Assembly (NCBI GenBank): GCA_017477425.1
Contig: JAFUVT010000016.1
Coordinates: forward strand, 1 to 64,000
Direction: 5' to 3'
Length of the DNA: 64,000 nucleotides
Source of the DNA: Bacteroidales bacterium
GTDB lineage: Bacteria > Bacteroidota > Bacteroidia > Bacteroidales > F082
This document shows positions 26,201-33,970 of this stretch, piece by piece. The stretch's first letter is position 1, and each line of letters begins with the position of its first letter. Under the pieces are notes generated by a model, which made no database searches, had not been told where the DNA came from, and was given only the letters and a program-made list of their open reading frames with translations. A program made the position numbers and the translations under genes.

Positions 26201-26667
26201 AAAGCTTCGAGGTCAAGGTTACCATTGATCCTGCAGAAGCAGGTACAGTCACAGGCGAAGGCACCTACAACTATGGGGACGAAGTCACTTTGATTCTCAA
26301 CCGCAACGAAGACTGGGCTTTCCAGAACTGGACCGAGAACGGAGAAATCGTCTGCGAAGAGATGACCTATACCTTCATCATCACGGCAGACCGTACTTTG
26401 ATGGCCAACTTCATGCATACCGAAGGCCTGAACGAGGCTACTGCCAACGTGAAGCTCTACCCCAACCCCACCCAAGGCGAACTCACCCTTGAGGGCGAAG
26501 GCATCCAAAGCGTCCGCATCGTGAACCTCTTCGGACAAACTGTATACAACGCCAAGGTGGAAGGCGAGCAAGTGCGCCTCGACCTCTCCGGCTTCGCCAA
26601 GGGCATCTACATGATGCACATCGGCACGGTGAACGGTGAAGCCGTGAGGAAGATTACGGTGGAATGA
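23293..26667 (+). CDS. Gingipain-like C25 cysteine peptidase, T9SS-secreted, with B-repeats
   Basis: 1124 residues. A signal peptide (MRKLFLSLVLVMLSFVTFGQ) is followed by a propeptide-like region (about 20-220) and a C25 catalytic domain (about 230-600) with LLVGDVAQIPG. His444 lies in NYCNHGSETSW and Cys477 in VWSVACLNGKY; the 33-residue spacing equals His211-Cys244 of RgpB. An Ig-like unit precedes five beta repeats of about 73 residues (about 676-1040, e.g. GTVTGGGTYQEGQSCTVSAT). The sorting domain (LYPNPTQGELTLEGEGIQSV, LFGQTVYN, FAKGIYMMHI) directs it to the T9SS. Cleavage specificity is unknown. It ends before a palindrome and a terminator. Confidence 0.9.
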   Translation: MRKLFLSLVLVMLSFVTFGQQWVAIKSDAPGTMQTTLVSSSENQITVNVQVPGFYALEVETPRGEANIISVPKAVSTAQAGEPNLPMIAIPAIVGDAQHYSIRVVDAQFADYPMEVAPSKGDFSRQINPADVPYTYGEAYAQDAFFPAQNAGLYEPYIMRDFRGQNMVVYPFAYNPVSKTLRVYYNMTVEMFADGQQGENVINRRSTTVKMDPEIRTMYERQFINFNEGLSKYTPMVETGHLLIICHDAFMSAMQPFVNWKKQIGRPTTMVGTSTSGTTAAAIKSYIETQYASDPDLTHVLLVGDVAQIPGNTFSAGSYGGKSDNMYGQVAGNDYYNDIIVGRFSAENEAHVTTQVNKVIYYERDINASDTWLTFGDGLGNGDGPGHFGEYDWQHVENIRLDLLNYNYTTVYQDYPGVSGYSSSSAVLSQHINNGVSIINYCNHGSETSWALNNYSNSNVNALTNVNKLPIVWSVACLNGKYDYSQPCFGETWLRANNSNDPTQPTGAIGGMFSYISQPWQEPQYGQDEMVDVLVESYTNNIKRTLGGTSFDGNMKILDQYGPNANAARGTYLSWILYGDPTLTLRNAVPTDMGVTHASSMSTTATSFTVNATNGNGALATLTRNNEIMGSAVIDNGTANITFTAPGTTGTATLTVFGYNKITYIATIQITSGGTQSYTINVSANPANAGTVTGGGTYQEGQSCTVSATANAGFNFTNWTENGTVISTNASYSFTVTGNRTLVANFTAIPQNYTINVSANPTNGGTVTGGGTYQEGQSCTVRATANAGYTFTNWTENGNVVSTNALYNFTVTGNRTLVANFQLQSYTISATANPTNGGTIAGTGTYNYGQNCTLTATPASGFQFENWTLMGMPVSSDPSYTFTVTQNAAFIAHFQAMSFTVEATANPTEGGTITGSGTYNYGETCTVSATANEGYNFVNWTENGLQVSASPNYTFNVTANRNLVANFELQSFEVKVTIDPAEAGTVTGEGTYNYGDEVTLILNRNEDWAFQNWTENGEIVCEEMTYTFIITADRTLMANFMHTEGLNEATANVKLYPNPTQGELTLEGEGIQSVRIVNLFGQTVYNAKVEGEQVRLDLSGFAKGIYMMHIGTVNGEAVRKITVE

Positions 26668-26675
26668 TTTTGGTT

Positions 26676-26746
26676 TGTCAGGCTGTCACACCGTGGCAGC
26701 CGCAGCAACAAACGGCAACGCGGCTGCCGTGATACGACAGCCCTAC
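26676..26746. repeat. GGCTGTC...GACAGCC inverted repeat (family 4)
   Basis: GGCTGTCACACCGTGGCAGC and GCGGCTGCCGTGATACGACA, then GCCCTACA, are the arms. It lies 10 bases after the C25 peptidase stop. Confidence 0.75.
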
Positions 26747-26760
26747 AAGTCCGACCCTGA

Positions 26761-26788
26761 ATCCCGCTGGCAACGGCGGGATTTTTTT
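26761..26788 (+). terminator. Terminator of the C25 peptidase gene
   Basis: ATCCCGC-TGGCAAC-GGCGGGAT followed by TTTTTTG on the plus strand. Confidence 0.8.
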
Positions 26789-26832
26789 GTTTTTATCTTT
26801 TGGCTTTTTCACCATTTTTTTGCATTTTTTAC

Positions 26833-26840
26833 TATTTTTG
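26833..26840 (+). promoter_or_regulatory. -7 box TATTTTTG for the second Bro-N gene
   Basis: TATTTTTG 21 bases before the chosen ATG. An alternative start upstream of it would place the promoter inside the frame, so it was rejected. Confidence 0.55.
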
Positions 26841-26861
26841 CCTTGTAAAAAATTGAACAAA

Positions 26862-27737
26862 ATGACTCAACAGACAGCCATAAAACTCTTTGATGAGAAA
26901 AAAGTCCGTATCGTTTGGGATGACGCGGAAGAGAAGTATTATTTTTCCATTGTGGACGTAGTGAATGTACTCACAGAACAATCCAAGCCACGAGGAGCCA
27001 GCACATACTGGGCCGTACTCAAAAAACGTCTCAAACAGGAAGGTGCCGAGGAGTTGCTTACAAATTGTAAGCAACTGAAACTTCCTGCCGCTGACGGCAA
27101 GAATTACAAGACAGATGTCGCTGACTTAGAACAGATTCTGCGGATAATCCAGTCCATCCCCTCAAAAAAAGCCGAACCAGTAAAACAATGGATCGCTGAG
27201 GTGGGTGCCCTGCGCGTAGATCAGATGATTGACCCCGAGCTGACCTTCCAAATGGCTGTTGAGGATTACCGTCGACAAGGCTATAGCGACCGCTGGATTA
27301 ATGAGCGAATGAGGTCCATAGAAATGCGCAAGGAACTGACCGATGAATGGCATCGCTCTGGCATTCGCGAGCCGAAAGACTTCGCCATCCTGACCAACGT
27401 GCTAACCAAGGCCTGGAGCGGTATGACCACTGGCGAGTACAAACATTACAAGGGCTTGACGAAAGAGAATTTGCGCGACAACATGACCAACATCGAACTG
27501 GCTCTGAACACACTCGCTGAAGTTGCCACCACCGAATACTCGCGCCAATCAAACCCACAGACCATGGCTGAAAGCCAACGTATAGCCCAAGAAGGCGGCA
27601 ATGTAGCCCGTGATGCCCGTCGGACCATGGAACGTCGCCTCGGCCGTTCCGTCATTTCGCCAGAGCGTGCCTCCGACTACATCAAGCCAATAGAGACACA
27701 AGATACTGATGCGCTGATGCTGCCGAATGCGGAATGA
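26862..27737 (+). CDS. Bro-N domain protein, DinD-like
   Basis: 291 residues from MTQQTAIKLFDEKKVRIVWD. Residues 5-110 form a Bro-N domain that aligns by eye with that of the Fic fusion (VRIVWDDAEEKYYF against [14 protein letters not shown], both followed by a YW...LKKRL/LKKKL helix). The C-terminal half has DRWINERMRSIEMRKELTDE, FAILTNVLTKAWSGMTTGEY and VARDARRTMERRLGRSVIS, resembling DinD/DNA-damage-inducible family endings. There is no Fic motif. It stands alone, with its own promoter. Bro-N proteins are often phage- or mobile-element-derived. The biochemical activity is unknown. Confidence 0.75.
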   Translation: MTQQTAIKLFDEKKVRIVWDDAEEKYYFSIVDVVNVLTEQSKPRGASTYWAVLKKRLKQEGAEELLTNCKQLKLPAADGKNYKTDVADLEQILRIIQSIPSKKAEPVKQWIAEVGALRVDQMIDPELTFQMAVEDYRRQGYSDRWINERMRSIEMRKELTDEWHRSGIREPKDFAILTNVLTKAWSGMTTGEYKHYKGLTKENLRDNMTNIELALNTLAEVATTEYSRQSNPQTMAESQRIAQEGGNVARDARRTMERRLGRSVISPERASDYIKPIETQDTDALMLPNAE

Positions 27738-27827
27738 TTAGAAAATGTATAGCCCTGAATTATGGGACAAAATCCCTTCAGCGATAATGTTTTTTGTTGC
27801 CGCATTGCGCGTTTGTAGAAATATACT

Positions 27828-27835
27828 TACTTTTG
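27828..27835 (+). promoter_or_regulatory. -7 box TACTTTTG for the FG-GAP gene
   Basis: TACTTTTG 24 bases before the ATG at 27860. Confidence 0.5.
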
Positions 27836-27859
27836 CAGTTGAAAACCATTCCAACAGCC

Positions 27860-29389
27860 ATGTATAAGATTGTAAACGACTTGAAGATTTACATCCTGCT
27901 TGCGCTCCTGCTGATGGCGGGAGGGGTGACGATGCAAGCACAAGTGCGTAGCGAGATGTACGAATTGCTTCCCGAGTCGCGTAGCATCAAGGTTGGCGAT
28001 GTCAACAACGACGGATTTGTTGATGTGGTCGTTGGCCGACTCAACATAATTGGTAATGAGGTGATATTCTCCATCTTCCTCAATGATGGAACTGGCCATC
28101 TTGAATGTTCCGAAAACATCAGCAGCCCCAAACCCGACATGCACATGGGCTATGAGACGCAGCAGTTGGCCTTCCTCTTGGAGGATTTCGACAAGGATGG
28201 CAGCCTCGACATTGCCTCGTATGCATACGTGTTCCACGAAGGCGCGGATTACGACACCTGTTTCATAAGAATCGATTACAACGACGGAAACGGCGGTTTC
28301 GATCGTTTTGCCGAGACCCCTTTGATTCAGCCGGAATGGGTTTGGTATAACGGCTATCCGCATTATCTGTCCAATCCGTATTATTTGGCTATGGTAACGG
28401 GCGATTTCAATGGCGACAAGTTCCCTGACATCGCAGCGGCAAACGATTATCATGCCAACACTGAATATGGTTTGGGTTATGTTTGTAACGATGGCTCAGG
28501 CAACTTTAATACGGAAGCGGTTTTTACAATGGGTTCTCTTCTCAAGCCTTCAGTGTGCGATATGAATCACGATGGGAAGGATGATATTGTTGACGCCCCA
28601 CTCATTCTCTATACGACGGACACCTTGATTCCCCGCGAGGGATATGTCCATCCGTATGTATATGATGGCTTCCTGGCTAACGGCATCGTTGTTTACGACA
28701 TCGACGGCGACGGTTGGGAGGATGTAGTGGAGGGCCGTTCGACCAGCGATTCACACTTATGGGTCTATAGGAACCTAGACAACGAGGAATTCGAGAAAAT
28801 GGATTCCATCGGATTTCCAGGCACCATCACTTGGTATGATGAAGGCATTGACAATATGAAACTGGTGAACTACAACGGTGACGAATACCCCGACATCATC
28901 GCCCAAGTGTTTGATTTCAGGACTGAATACGCAGGCTATTGCGTGTTCGAGGGAAATGGCACTTTCGAGTTTGGAGAACCAGTGTTTTTCCCCTTGGAAC
29001 ACATGGAGAACGAGGTTATCCGCAATTTCGATGTTGCCGACTTGAACGGTGACGGCTTTGATGATTTGCTTGTCATGCATGCACCGTGGTTCGGAATGGG
29101 AAATTCATGGCTTGAAGTGTTTATGAACGATGGTTCTGGTTTCGATGCCATAAATGAAAATAATAGCAATTCTGCTGTAACCTGTTCGCCTAATCCCGCA
29201 AACGACTTTGTCCGTGTTTATGGGATTGAGGCCACGGAAGTGCAGATTTACAACACCTTGGGTCAGTTGGTGAAGACGGTGCGAGGGACGAATGAGATTG
29301 ATGTGAGAACTTTACCCAATGGAATTTACACCTTTCGCATTTTCACCACCGATGGATTAATCGTGAATAGCAAGGTGGTAGTGGAATAA
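27860..29389 (+). CDS. T9SS-secreted FG-GAP/VCBS seven-bladed propeller protein
   Basis: 509 residues starting at MYKIVNDLKIYILLALLLMA, a signal peptide ending near MQAQ. Seven calcium-loop motifs of the D-x-D/N-x-D-G type are spaced across the protein (DVNNDGFVD, DFDKDGSLD, DFNGDKFPD, DMNHDGKDD, DIDGDGWED, YNGDEYPD, DLNGDGFDD), fitting an integrin-like FG-GAP propeller. The final 70 residues form a sorting domain (CSPNPANDFVRV, IYNTLGQLV, LPNGIYTFRI). It is probably surface-bound. No enzyme motif is seen. The start excludes an upstream in-frame region covering the promoter. Confidence 0.85.
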   Translation: MYKIVNDLKIYILLALLLMAGGVTMQAQVRSEMYELLPESRSIKVGDVNNDGFVDVVVGRLNIIGNEVIFSIFLNDGTGHLECSENISSPKPDMHMGYETQQLAFLLEDFDKDGSLDIASYAYVFHEGADYDTCFIRIDYNDGNGGFDRFAETPLIQPEWVWYNGYPHYLSNPYYLAMVTGDFNGDKFPDIAAANDYHANTEYGLGYVCNDGSGNFNTEAVFTMGSLLKPSVCDMNHDGKDDIVDAPLILYTTDTLIPREGYVHPYVYDGFLANGIVVYDIDGDGWEDVVEGRSTSDSHLWVYRNLDNEEFEKMDSIGFPGTITWYDEGIDNMKLVNYNGDEYPDIIAQVFDFRTEYAGYCVFEGNGTFEFGEPVFFPLEHMENEVIRNFDVADLNGDGFDDLLVMHAPWFGMGNSWLEVFMNDGSGFDAINENNSNSAVTCSPNPANDFVRVYGIEATEVQIYNTLGQLVKTVRGTNEIDVRTLPNGIYTFRIFTTDGLIVNSKVVVE

Positions 29390-29413
29390 ACCTGTTTTCC
29401 AGCAAATTATCAA

Positions 29414-29450
29414 AGTGAGGTGACAAAAACTTGCCACCTCACTTTTTTTT
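29414..29450 (+). terminator. Terminator of the FG-GAP gene
   Basis: GTGAGGTG and CACCTCAC form the stem, followed by eight Ts, 25 bases after the stop codon. Confidence 0.8.
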
Positions 29451-29452
29451 CC

Positions 29453-29460
29453 TAATTTTG
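29453..29460 (+). promoter_or_regulatory. -7 box TAATTTTG for the beta-CASP nuclease
   Basis: TAATTTTG lies immediately after the terminator T-run and 23 bases before the next ATG. Confidence 0.5.
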
Positions 29461-29483
29461 GGGTCAAATTTTTGAACTGAATT

Positions 29484-30896
29484 ATGAAAATCAAATTCAT
29501 CGGTGCGGCCCAAGAAGTGACGGGCAGCAAGCACCTCATCACCACCGACCACGGCAAGAAAATCCTGCTCGACTGCGGCATGTTCCAAGGCAAGGGCCTT
29601 GAAACCGACGCGGCCAACCGCAACATCATGGTCGACCCGAAAGAAATCGACTATATCATCCTCACCCACGCCCACATCGACCACTGCGGCCTGATACCTT
29701 ATTTCTATAAGCTGGGCTTCCGCGGACAAGTCGTCTGCACCGACGGCACCAAGGACCTGTGCAGCATCATGCTCCCCGACAGCGGCTTCATCCAAGAGAA
29801 TGATATGATGTGGTTCAACAAGAAACGGCGCAAGGAAGGTCTGCCCGCGCTGCAACCCATTTATACCGAGAAAGATGCGCGCGCCTGTATGGAGCTCTTC
29901 GTTACGGTGGCCTACAACCGCTACCTCTACCTCGACAATAATATTAAGGTAAAGTTCAACAATACCGGCCATCTCCTCGGCAGCGGCTGCGCCATCCTCG
30001 AAATCGACGAGGGCGGCAAGATGACCCGCATCGGCTACACGGGCGACATCGGGCGCGAGTACAACTACCTGCTGCGCTCGCCTGAGCCATTCCCGCATTG
30101 CGACTACATCATCACCGAATCGACCTACGGCAACCGCCTCCACAGCGACCGCACCAACGCTGAACAACAGTTGTTGGAAATCATCTACCACACCTGCGTG
30201 GAGAAACGCGGCAAACTCATCATCCCGTCATTCGCGGTTAGCCGCACACAAGAAATTGTGTATCTGCTGAATAACTTCTACAACGAAGGCAAGCTACCCG
30301 AGAAGATTCCTGTATTTGTCGATAGTCCGTTGGCCGTCAACGCGACAGAAATCTTCCGTATGCACCTCGACCTCTTCAACGACGATGTGAAGGACGTCAT
30401 CGAATACGACCCCGACCCGTTTGGCTTCAACAGCTTGACCTTCATCCGCGACATCAACCAATCGAAGGCCTTGAACGCCCGCAAGGAACCTTGCATCATC
30501 ATCTCGGCCTCGGGCATGATGGAAGCTGGCCGTGTGAAACACCACATCGCCAACAGCATCGAGAACCCGAACAACAGCATCCTTGCCATCGGTTACTGCG
30601 CACCTACCACCTTGGGTGCCAAATTGTTGGAGAAGCCGAAACCCGACAAGGTCTCCATCTTCGGCATGGAGCACGGTGTTTTGGCCGACATTTTCGAAAT
30701 CGACGCCTTCAGCGGCCACGGCGACTACAAGGAGATGCTTGACTACTTGAGCTGCCAAGATCCGAGCAAGGTGAAGAAGACCTTCATCGTGCACGGCGAC
30801 CTTGAGGCGCAAGAGTTCTACAAACGCCAGTTGCGCAAGGCGGGTTGGGACAACATCGTGATTCCCGAGCCCGGCGAGGAGTTCGAACTAAAGTAA
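29484..30896 (+). CDS. Metallo-beta-lactamase/beta-CASP ribonuclease (Ysh1/CPSF73-like)
   Basis: 470 residues. The N-terminal metallo-beta-lactamase part has GAAQEVTGSKHLI, LLDCGMFQG and the zinc motif THAHIDHCG. The beta-CASP part has ESTYGNRLH, IPSFAVSRTQEIVYLL, VDSPLAVNATEIF, and a C-terminal IISASGMMEAGRVKHHI plus AFSGHGDY and FIVHGD. These are the hallmarks of RNA-processing endonucleases. Bacterial homologues are mostly uncharacterised, so 'RNA-processing exonuclease-like' is a family statement. It is a single gene followed by a nested hairpin repeat. Confidence 0.9.
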   Translation: MKIKFIGAAQEVTGSKHLITTDHGKKILLDCGMFQGKGLETDAANRNIMVDPKEIDYIILTHAHIDHCGLIPYFYKLGFRGQVVCTDGTKDLCSIMLPDSGFIQENDMMWFNKKRRKEGLPALQPIYTEKDARACMELFVTVAYNRYLYLDNNIKVKFNNTGHLLGSGCAILEIDEGGKMTRIGYTGDIGREYNYLLRSPEPFPHCDYIITESTYGNRLHSDRTNAEQQLLEIIYHTCVEKRGKLIIPSFAVSRTQEIVYLLNNFYNEGKLPEKIPVFVDSPLAVNATEIFRMHLDLFNDDVKDVIEYDPDPFGFNSLTFIRDINQSKALNARKEPCIIISASGMMEAGRVKHHIANSIENPNNSILAIGYCAPTTLGAKLLEKPKPDKVSIFGMEHGVLADIFEIDAFSGHGDYKEMLDYLSCQDPSKVKKTFIVHGDLEAQEFYKRQLRKAGWDNIVIPEPGEEFELK

Positions 30897-30901
30897 AAGC
30901 C

Positions 30902-31004
30902 GCCGTGCATGTCATTCCGATGACAATCTCCTATAGATTCCATTCGCACAAATCCCTGCATGGAATGACATAGGAGATTGAGTTAAACGGAATCTATGCA
31001 CGGC
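30902..31004 (-). repeat. Family 1 hairpin, outer element (reverse) with another copy in its loop
   Basis: GCCGTGCAT / ATGCACGGC arms enclose the reverse-orientation core ATGTCATTCCG ... CGGAATCTAT. The loop is occupied by a complete forward copy (30924-30980). Confidence 0.8.
30924..30980 (+). repeat. Family 1 hairpin, nested inner element (forward)
   Basis: CAATCTCCTAT / ATAGGAGATTG arms with core AGATTCCATTCGCAC ... GGAATGAC, located inside the loop of the outer element. It lies between the beta-CASP gene and hisS. Confidence 0.8.
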
Positions 31005-31018
31005 AATACTATTTTTCT

Positions 31019-31026
31019 TATTTTTG
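31019..31026 (+). promoter_or_regulatory. -7 box TATTTTTG for hisS-hutH
   Basis: TATTTTTG 15 bases before the hisS ATG, directly downstream of the nested hairpin. Confidence 0.55.
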
Positions 31027-31041
31027 CAAAAAAATTCAACA

Positions 31042-32400
31042 ATGGCACAAAAACCCAGCATTCCCAAAGGCACCCGCGACTTCCTTCCGGAGGTCATGGT
31101 GCGCCGCAACTATATCTTCGACACCATCAAGAGCGTCTTCAAACGCTTTGGTTTCCAACCGATTGAGACGCCTTCGATGGAAAACTTGAGCACCCTTTTG
31201 GGCAAATACGGCGACGAGGGCGACAAGCTCCTCTTCCGCGTACTCAACTCGGGCGACTTCATGAGTGGCGTGGAGCAAAACGGCGAGCCACTTGAATCGC
31301 TCAAACTGGCCTCGAAAATCAGCGAGAAAGGCCTGCGCTACGACCTGACCGTGCCCTTTGCACGGTTCGTCACGATGTACCGCGACCAAATCGCCTTCCC
31401 TTTCAAGCGCTACCAAATTCAACCCGTTTGGCGCGCCGACCGTCCGCAGAAAGGCCGTTACCGCGAGTTCTGCCAATGCGATGTGGACATCATCGGCAGC
31501 AATTCTTTACTGAATGAAGCCGAGTTGGTCCAAATCGTGGACGAGGTCTTCGGCGCACTGAAAATCAACGTAATGTTGAAAATCAACAACCGCAAGGTGT
31601 TGGCAGGCATCGCCGAATACATCGGCAAGTCGGATGCCTTGGTGGACATCACCGTGGCCATCGACAAGTTGGACAAAATCGGCATCGAGGCCGTCAATGC
31701 GGAACTCTCCGAGAAAGGCTTGGAGCCTGAAGCCATCGAGAAGCTCCAGCCCATCCTCTTCATGAAAGGCGACACGAGAGAGAAACTCGCCCAACTGAAG
31801 CCTCTTTTAGACAACGAAGTCGGGCAAAAAGGCATCGAAGAGCTAGAGACCTTGTTTGACTACATCGACGACATGGAACTCGGCATCGACACCGAGCTTG
31901 ACCTCACTTTGGCGCGCGGCTTGAACTACTACACTGGCGCCATCTTCGAGGTGAAAGCCAAGGACTTCGCCATCGGCAGCATCTCGGGAGGCGGTCGATA
32001 CGACAACCTCACGGGCATCTTCGGTCTGCCCAACGTCAGTGGCGTGGGCATCAGCTTCGGCGCCGACCGCATCTACGACGTGTTGGACGGCCTCAACCTC
32101 TTCCCGGAGACCATGTCGGAAAGCACGAAGGTCATTTTCCTGAATTTCGGCAAAAACGAGGAGAAATACTGCCTGAAATACCTCAACCAAGTGCGCAAAC
32201 ACGGCATCAACGCGGAGATTTATCCCGATGCAGCCAAAATCCAGAAACAGATGAAATACGCCGACCAACGCCACATCCCGATTGTCGTCATCGCGGGCGA
32301 GCAAGAAGTGGCCGAGCAGAAATTCACCGTGAAGTTCATGAAAGAAGGAACGCAGACTGTCGTTGAAGCCAACAAATTAGTGGAAACAATATTAAAATAA
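31042..32400 (+). CDS. hisS: Histidyl-tRNA synthetase
   Basis: 452 residues, class II aaRS. Motif 1 region is [15 protein letters not shown], motif 2 [29 protein letters not shown], and motif 3 [12 protein letters not shown] with [11 protein letters not shown]. It has histidine signature [10 protein letters not shown] and a C-terminal anticodon domain ([19 protein letters not shown]). It charges tRNA-His with histidine. The ATG of [10 protein letters not shown] is used because an earlier TTG overlaps the -7 box. hutH begins 6 bases after its stop. Confidence 0.97.
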   Translation: MAQKPSIPKGTRDFLPEVMVRRNYIFDTIKSVFKRFGFQPIETPSMENLSTLLGKYGDEGDKLLFRVLNSGDFMSGVEQNGEPLESLKLASKISEKGLRYDLTVPFARFVTMYRDQIAFPFKRYQIQPVWRADRPQKGRYREFCQCDVDIIGSNSLLNEAELVQIVDEVFGALKINVMLKINNRKVLAGIAEYIGKSDALVDITVAIDKLDKIGIEAVNAELSEKGLEPEAIEKLQPILFMKGDTREKLAQLKPLLDNEVGQKGIEELETLFDYIDDMELGIDTELDLTLARGLNYYTGAIFEVKAKDFAIGSISGGGRYDNLTGIFGLPNVSGVGISFGADRIYDVLDGLNLFPETMSESTKVIFLNFGKNEEKYCLKYLNQVRKHGINAEIYPDAAKIQKQMKYADQRHIPIVVIAGEQEVAEQKFTVKFMKEGTQTVVEANKLVETILK

Positions 32401-32406
32401 AGCATA

Positions 32407-33918
32407 ATGAACACCCATTACATTTCATCGAAGGAACTGACCTTCAAGCAAGTAAACGAAATACTGACCAAGAATTACCAACTCGCCTTGAGCGACGAAG
32501 CCATCCAACGCATCCAGCATTGCCGCGACTATCTCGACAAGAAGATGGAAAACCCCGAGAAGCCCATCTACGGCGTGACCACCGGTTTCGGCTCGCTCTG
32601 CGACCATAGCATCTCGAAGGAAGACTTGAGCACCCTGCAGAAGAACCTCGTCATGTCGCACGCCTGCGGCACGGGCGAGATGGTGCCCGAGGAAATCATC
32701 CGCCTCATGCTGTTATTAAAGGTGCAGAGCCTCAGCTACGGCAACAGCGGCGTGCAAGTCGTGACGGTGCAACGCCTCATTGACTTCTTCAACAACAATG
32801 TGCTGCCCGTGGTCTACAACCAAGGCTCGCTCGGCGCCAGCGGCGACTTGGCACCTTTGGCCAACCTCATGCTGCCATTGCTCGGCTTGGGCGAAGTGCA
32901 TTATGAAGGCAAAATCGTCCCTGCACAGCAGATTCTCGACAAGTTCGGCTGGCAGCCCATCACCCTGCAATCCAAGGAAGGTTTGGCCCTGCTCAACGGC
33001 ACGCAGTTCATGAGTAGTTACGGCACCTATGTCCTGCTGAAGGCCTTCCGCCTCAGCTATTTGGCCGACCTCATCGGCACGGTCTCTTTGGAAGCCTTCG
33101 ACGGTCGCATCGAGCCTTTCTTCGACCAAGTGCACCAGATTCGCCACCACAACGGACAAATCGTCACCGCCAAGCGCGTGCGCGAGTTCACGAAGGGTAG
33201 CGAATTGATTGTCAGGGAGAAGAAACACGTGCAAGACCCCTACTCGTTCCGTTGCATGCCACAGGTGCATGGCGCCTCGAAGGATGCCATCGACTATGTG
33301 GCCTCCGTCTTCAGCGAGGAAATCAACGCCGTCACCGACAACCCGACCATCTTCCCCGACGAGGATCTGGTCATCAGCGCCGGCAACTTCCACGGTCAGC
33401 CTTTGGCCATCACCTTGGACTTCTTGGCCATCGCCATGGCTGAACTCGGCAACATCAGCGAACGCCGTATCTATCAGCTGATTAGCGGCAAGCGCGAACT
33501 GCCTTCGTTCCTCGTGGCCGAGCCCGGCCTCAACAGCGGCTTCATGATTCCGCAATACGCCGCCGCCAGCATCGTCAGCCAGAGCAAGCAACTCTGCACG
33601 CCCGCTTCGGTGGACAGCATCGAGTCGTCGCAGGGTCAGGAAGACCATGTCAGCATGGGCGCCAACGCCGCCACCAAGGCATTGCGCGTGGCCGAAAACC
33701 TGGAGCGCGTGCTCGCCATCGAGCTGTTCAACGCCACACAAGCTTTGGAGTTCAGAAGACCGCTGAAGTCGTCGCCTATCATCGAGAAATTCGTCGCCGA
33801 ATACCGCAAACATGTTGAATTCGTGCAGGTTGACAAGGTGATGTACACCGAAATCGCCAAGAGCGTGAAATTCGTGCAAGACTATCCGCTGGATTTCGAC
33901 AATTTGAAGAATGAATAA
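32407..33918 (+). CDS. hutH: Histidine ammonia-lyase
   Basis: 503 residues. It has the MIO-forming triad in GSLGASGDLAPLANLM (Ala144-Ser145-Gly146), YGVTTGFGSLCDH near 55, and DPYSFRCMPQVHGASKDAID, all canonical. It deaminates L-histidine to urocanate. Other hut genes (hutU, hutI, hutG/ftcD) are absent here. It is tightly coupled to hisS, so one mRNA would encode both a consumer and a degrader of histidine. A tyrosine or phenylalanine ammonia-lyase is less likely given the overall HutH match. Confidence 0.92.
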   Translation: MNTHYISSKELTFKQVNEILTKNYQLALSDEAIQRIQHCRDYLDKKMENPEKPIYGVTTGFGSLCDHSISKEDLSTLQKNLVMSHACGTGEMVPEEIIRLMLLLKVQSLSYGNSGVQVVTVQRLIDFFNNNVLPVVYNQGSLGASGDLAPLANLMLPLLGLGEVHYEGKIVPAQQILDKFGWQPITLQSKEGLALLNGTQFMSSYGTYVLLKAFRLSYLADLIGTVSLEAFDGRIEPFFDQVHQIRHHNGQIVTAKRVREFTKGSELIVREKKHVQDPYSFRCMPQVHGASKDAIDYVASVFSEEINAVTDNPTIFPDEDLVISAGNFHGQPLAITLDFLAIAMAELGNISERRIYQLISGKRELPSFLVAEPGLNSGFMIPQYAAASIVSQSKQLCTPASVDSIESSQGQEDHVSMGANAATKALRVAENLERVLAIELFNATQALEFRRPLKSSPIIEKFVAEYRKHVEFVQVDKVMYTEIAKSVKFVQDYPLDFDNLKNE

Positions 33919-33930
33919 TTAACGAAAACA

Positions 33931-33960
33931 TGTAGAGACGTAGCGCGCTACGTCTCTACA
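33931..33960. repeat. Perfect 30-bp GAGACG palindrome (family 2)
   Basis: Arms TGTAGAGACGTAGCG and CGCTACGTCTCTACA, 12 bases after the hutH stop and 10 before the next ATG. Confidence 0.85.
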
Positions 33961-33970
33961 ATTTTTAGAA

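Noticed and set aside
20631..26746. Family-4 repeats as ends of a mobile element carrying the Fic-hydE-C25 block
   Set aside because: The two copies are palindromic, differ in sequence, and have no target-site duplication or transposase. A half copy also exists at 55909. Coincidence is more likely.
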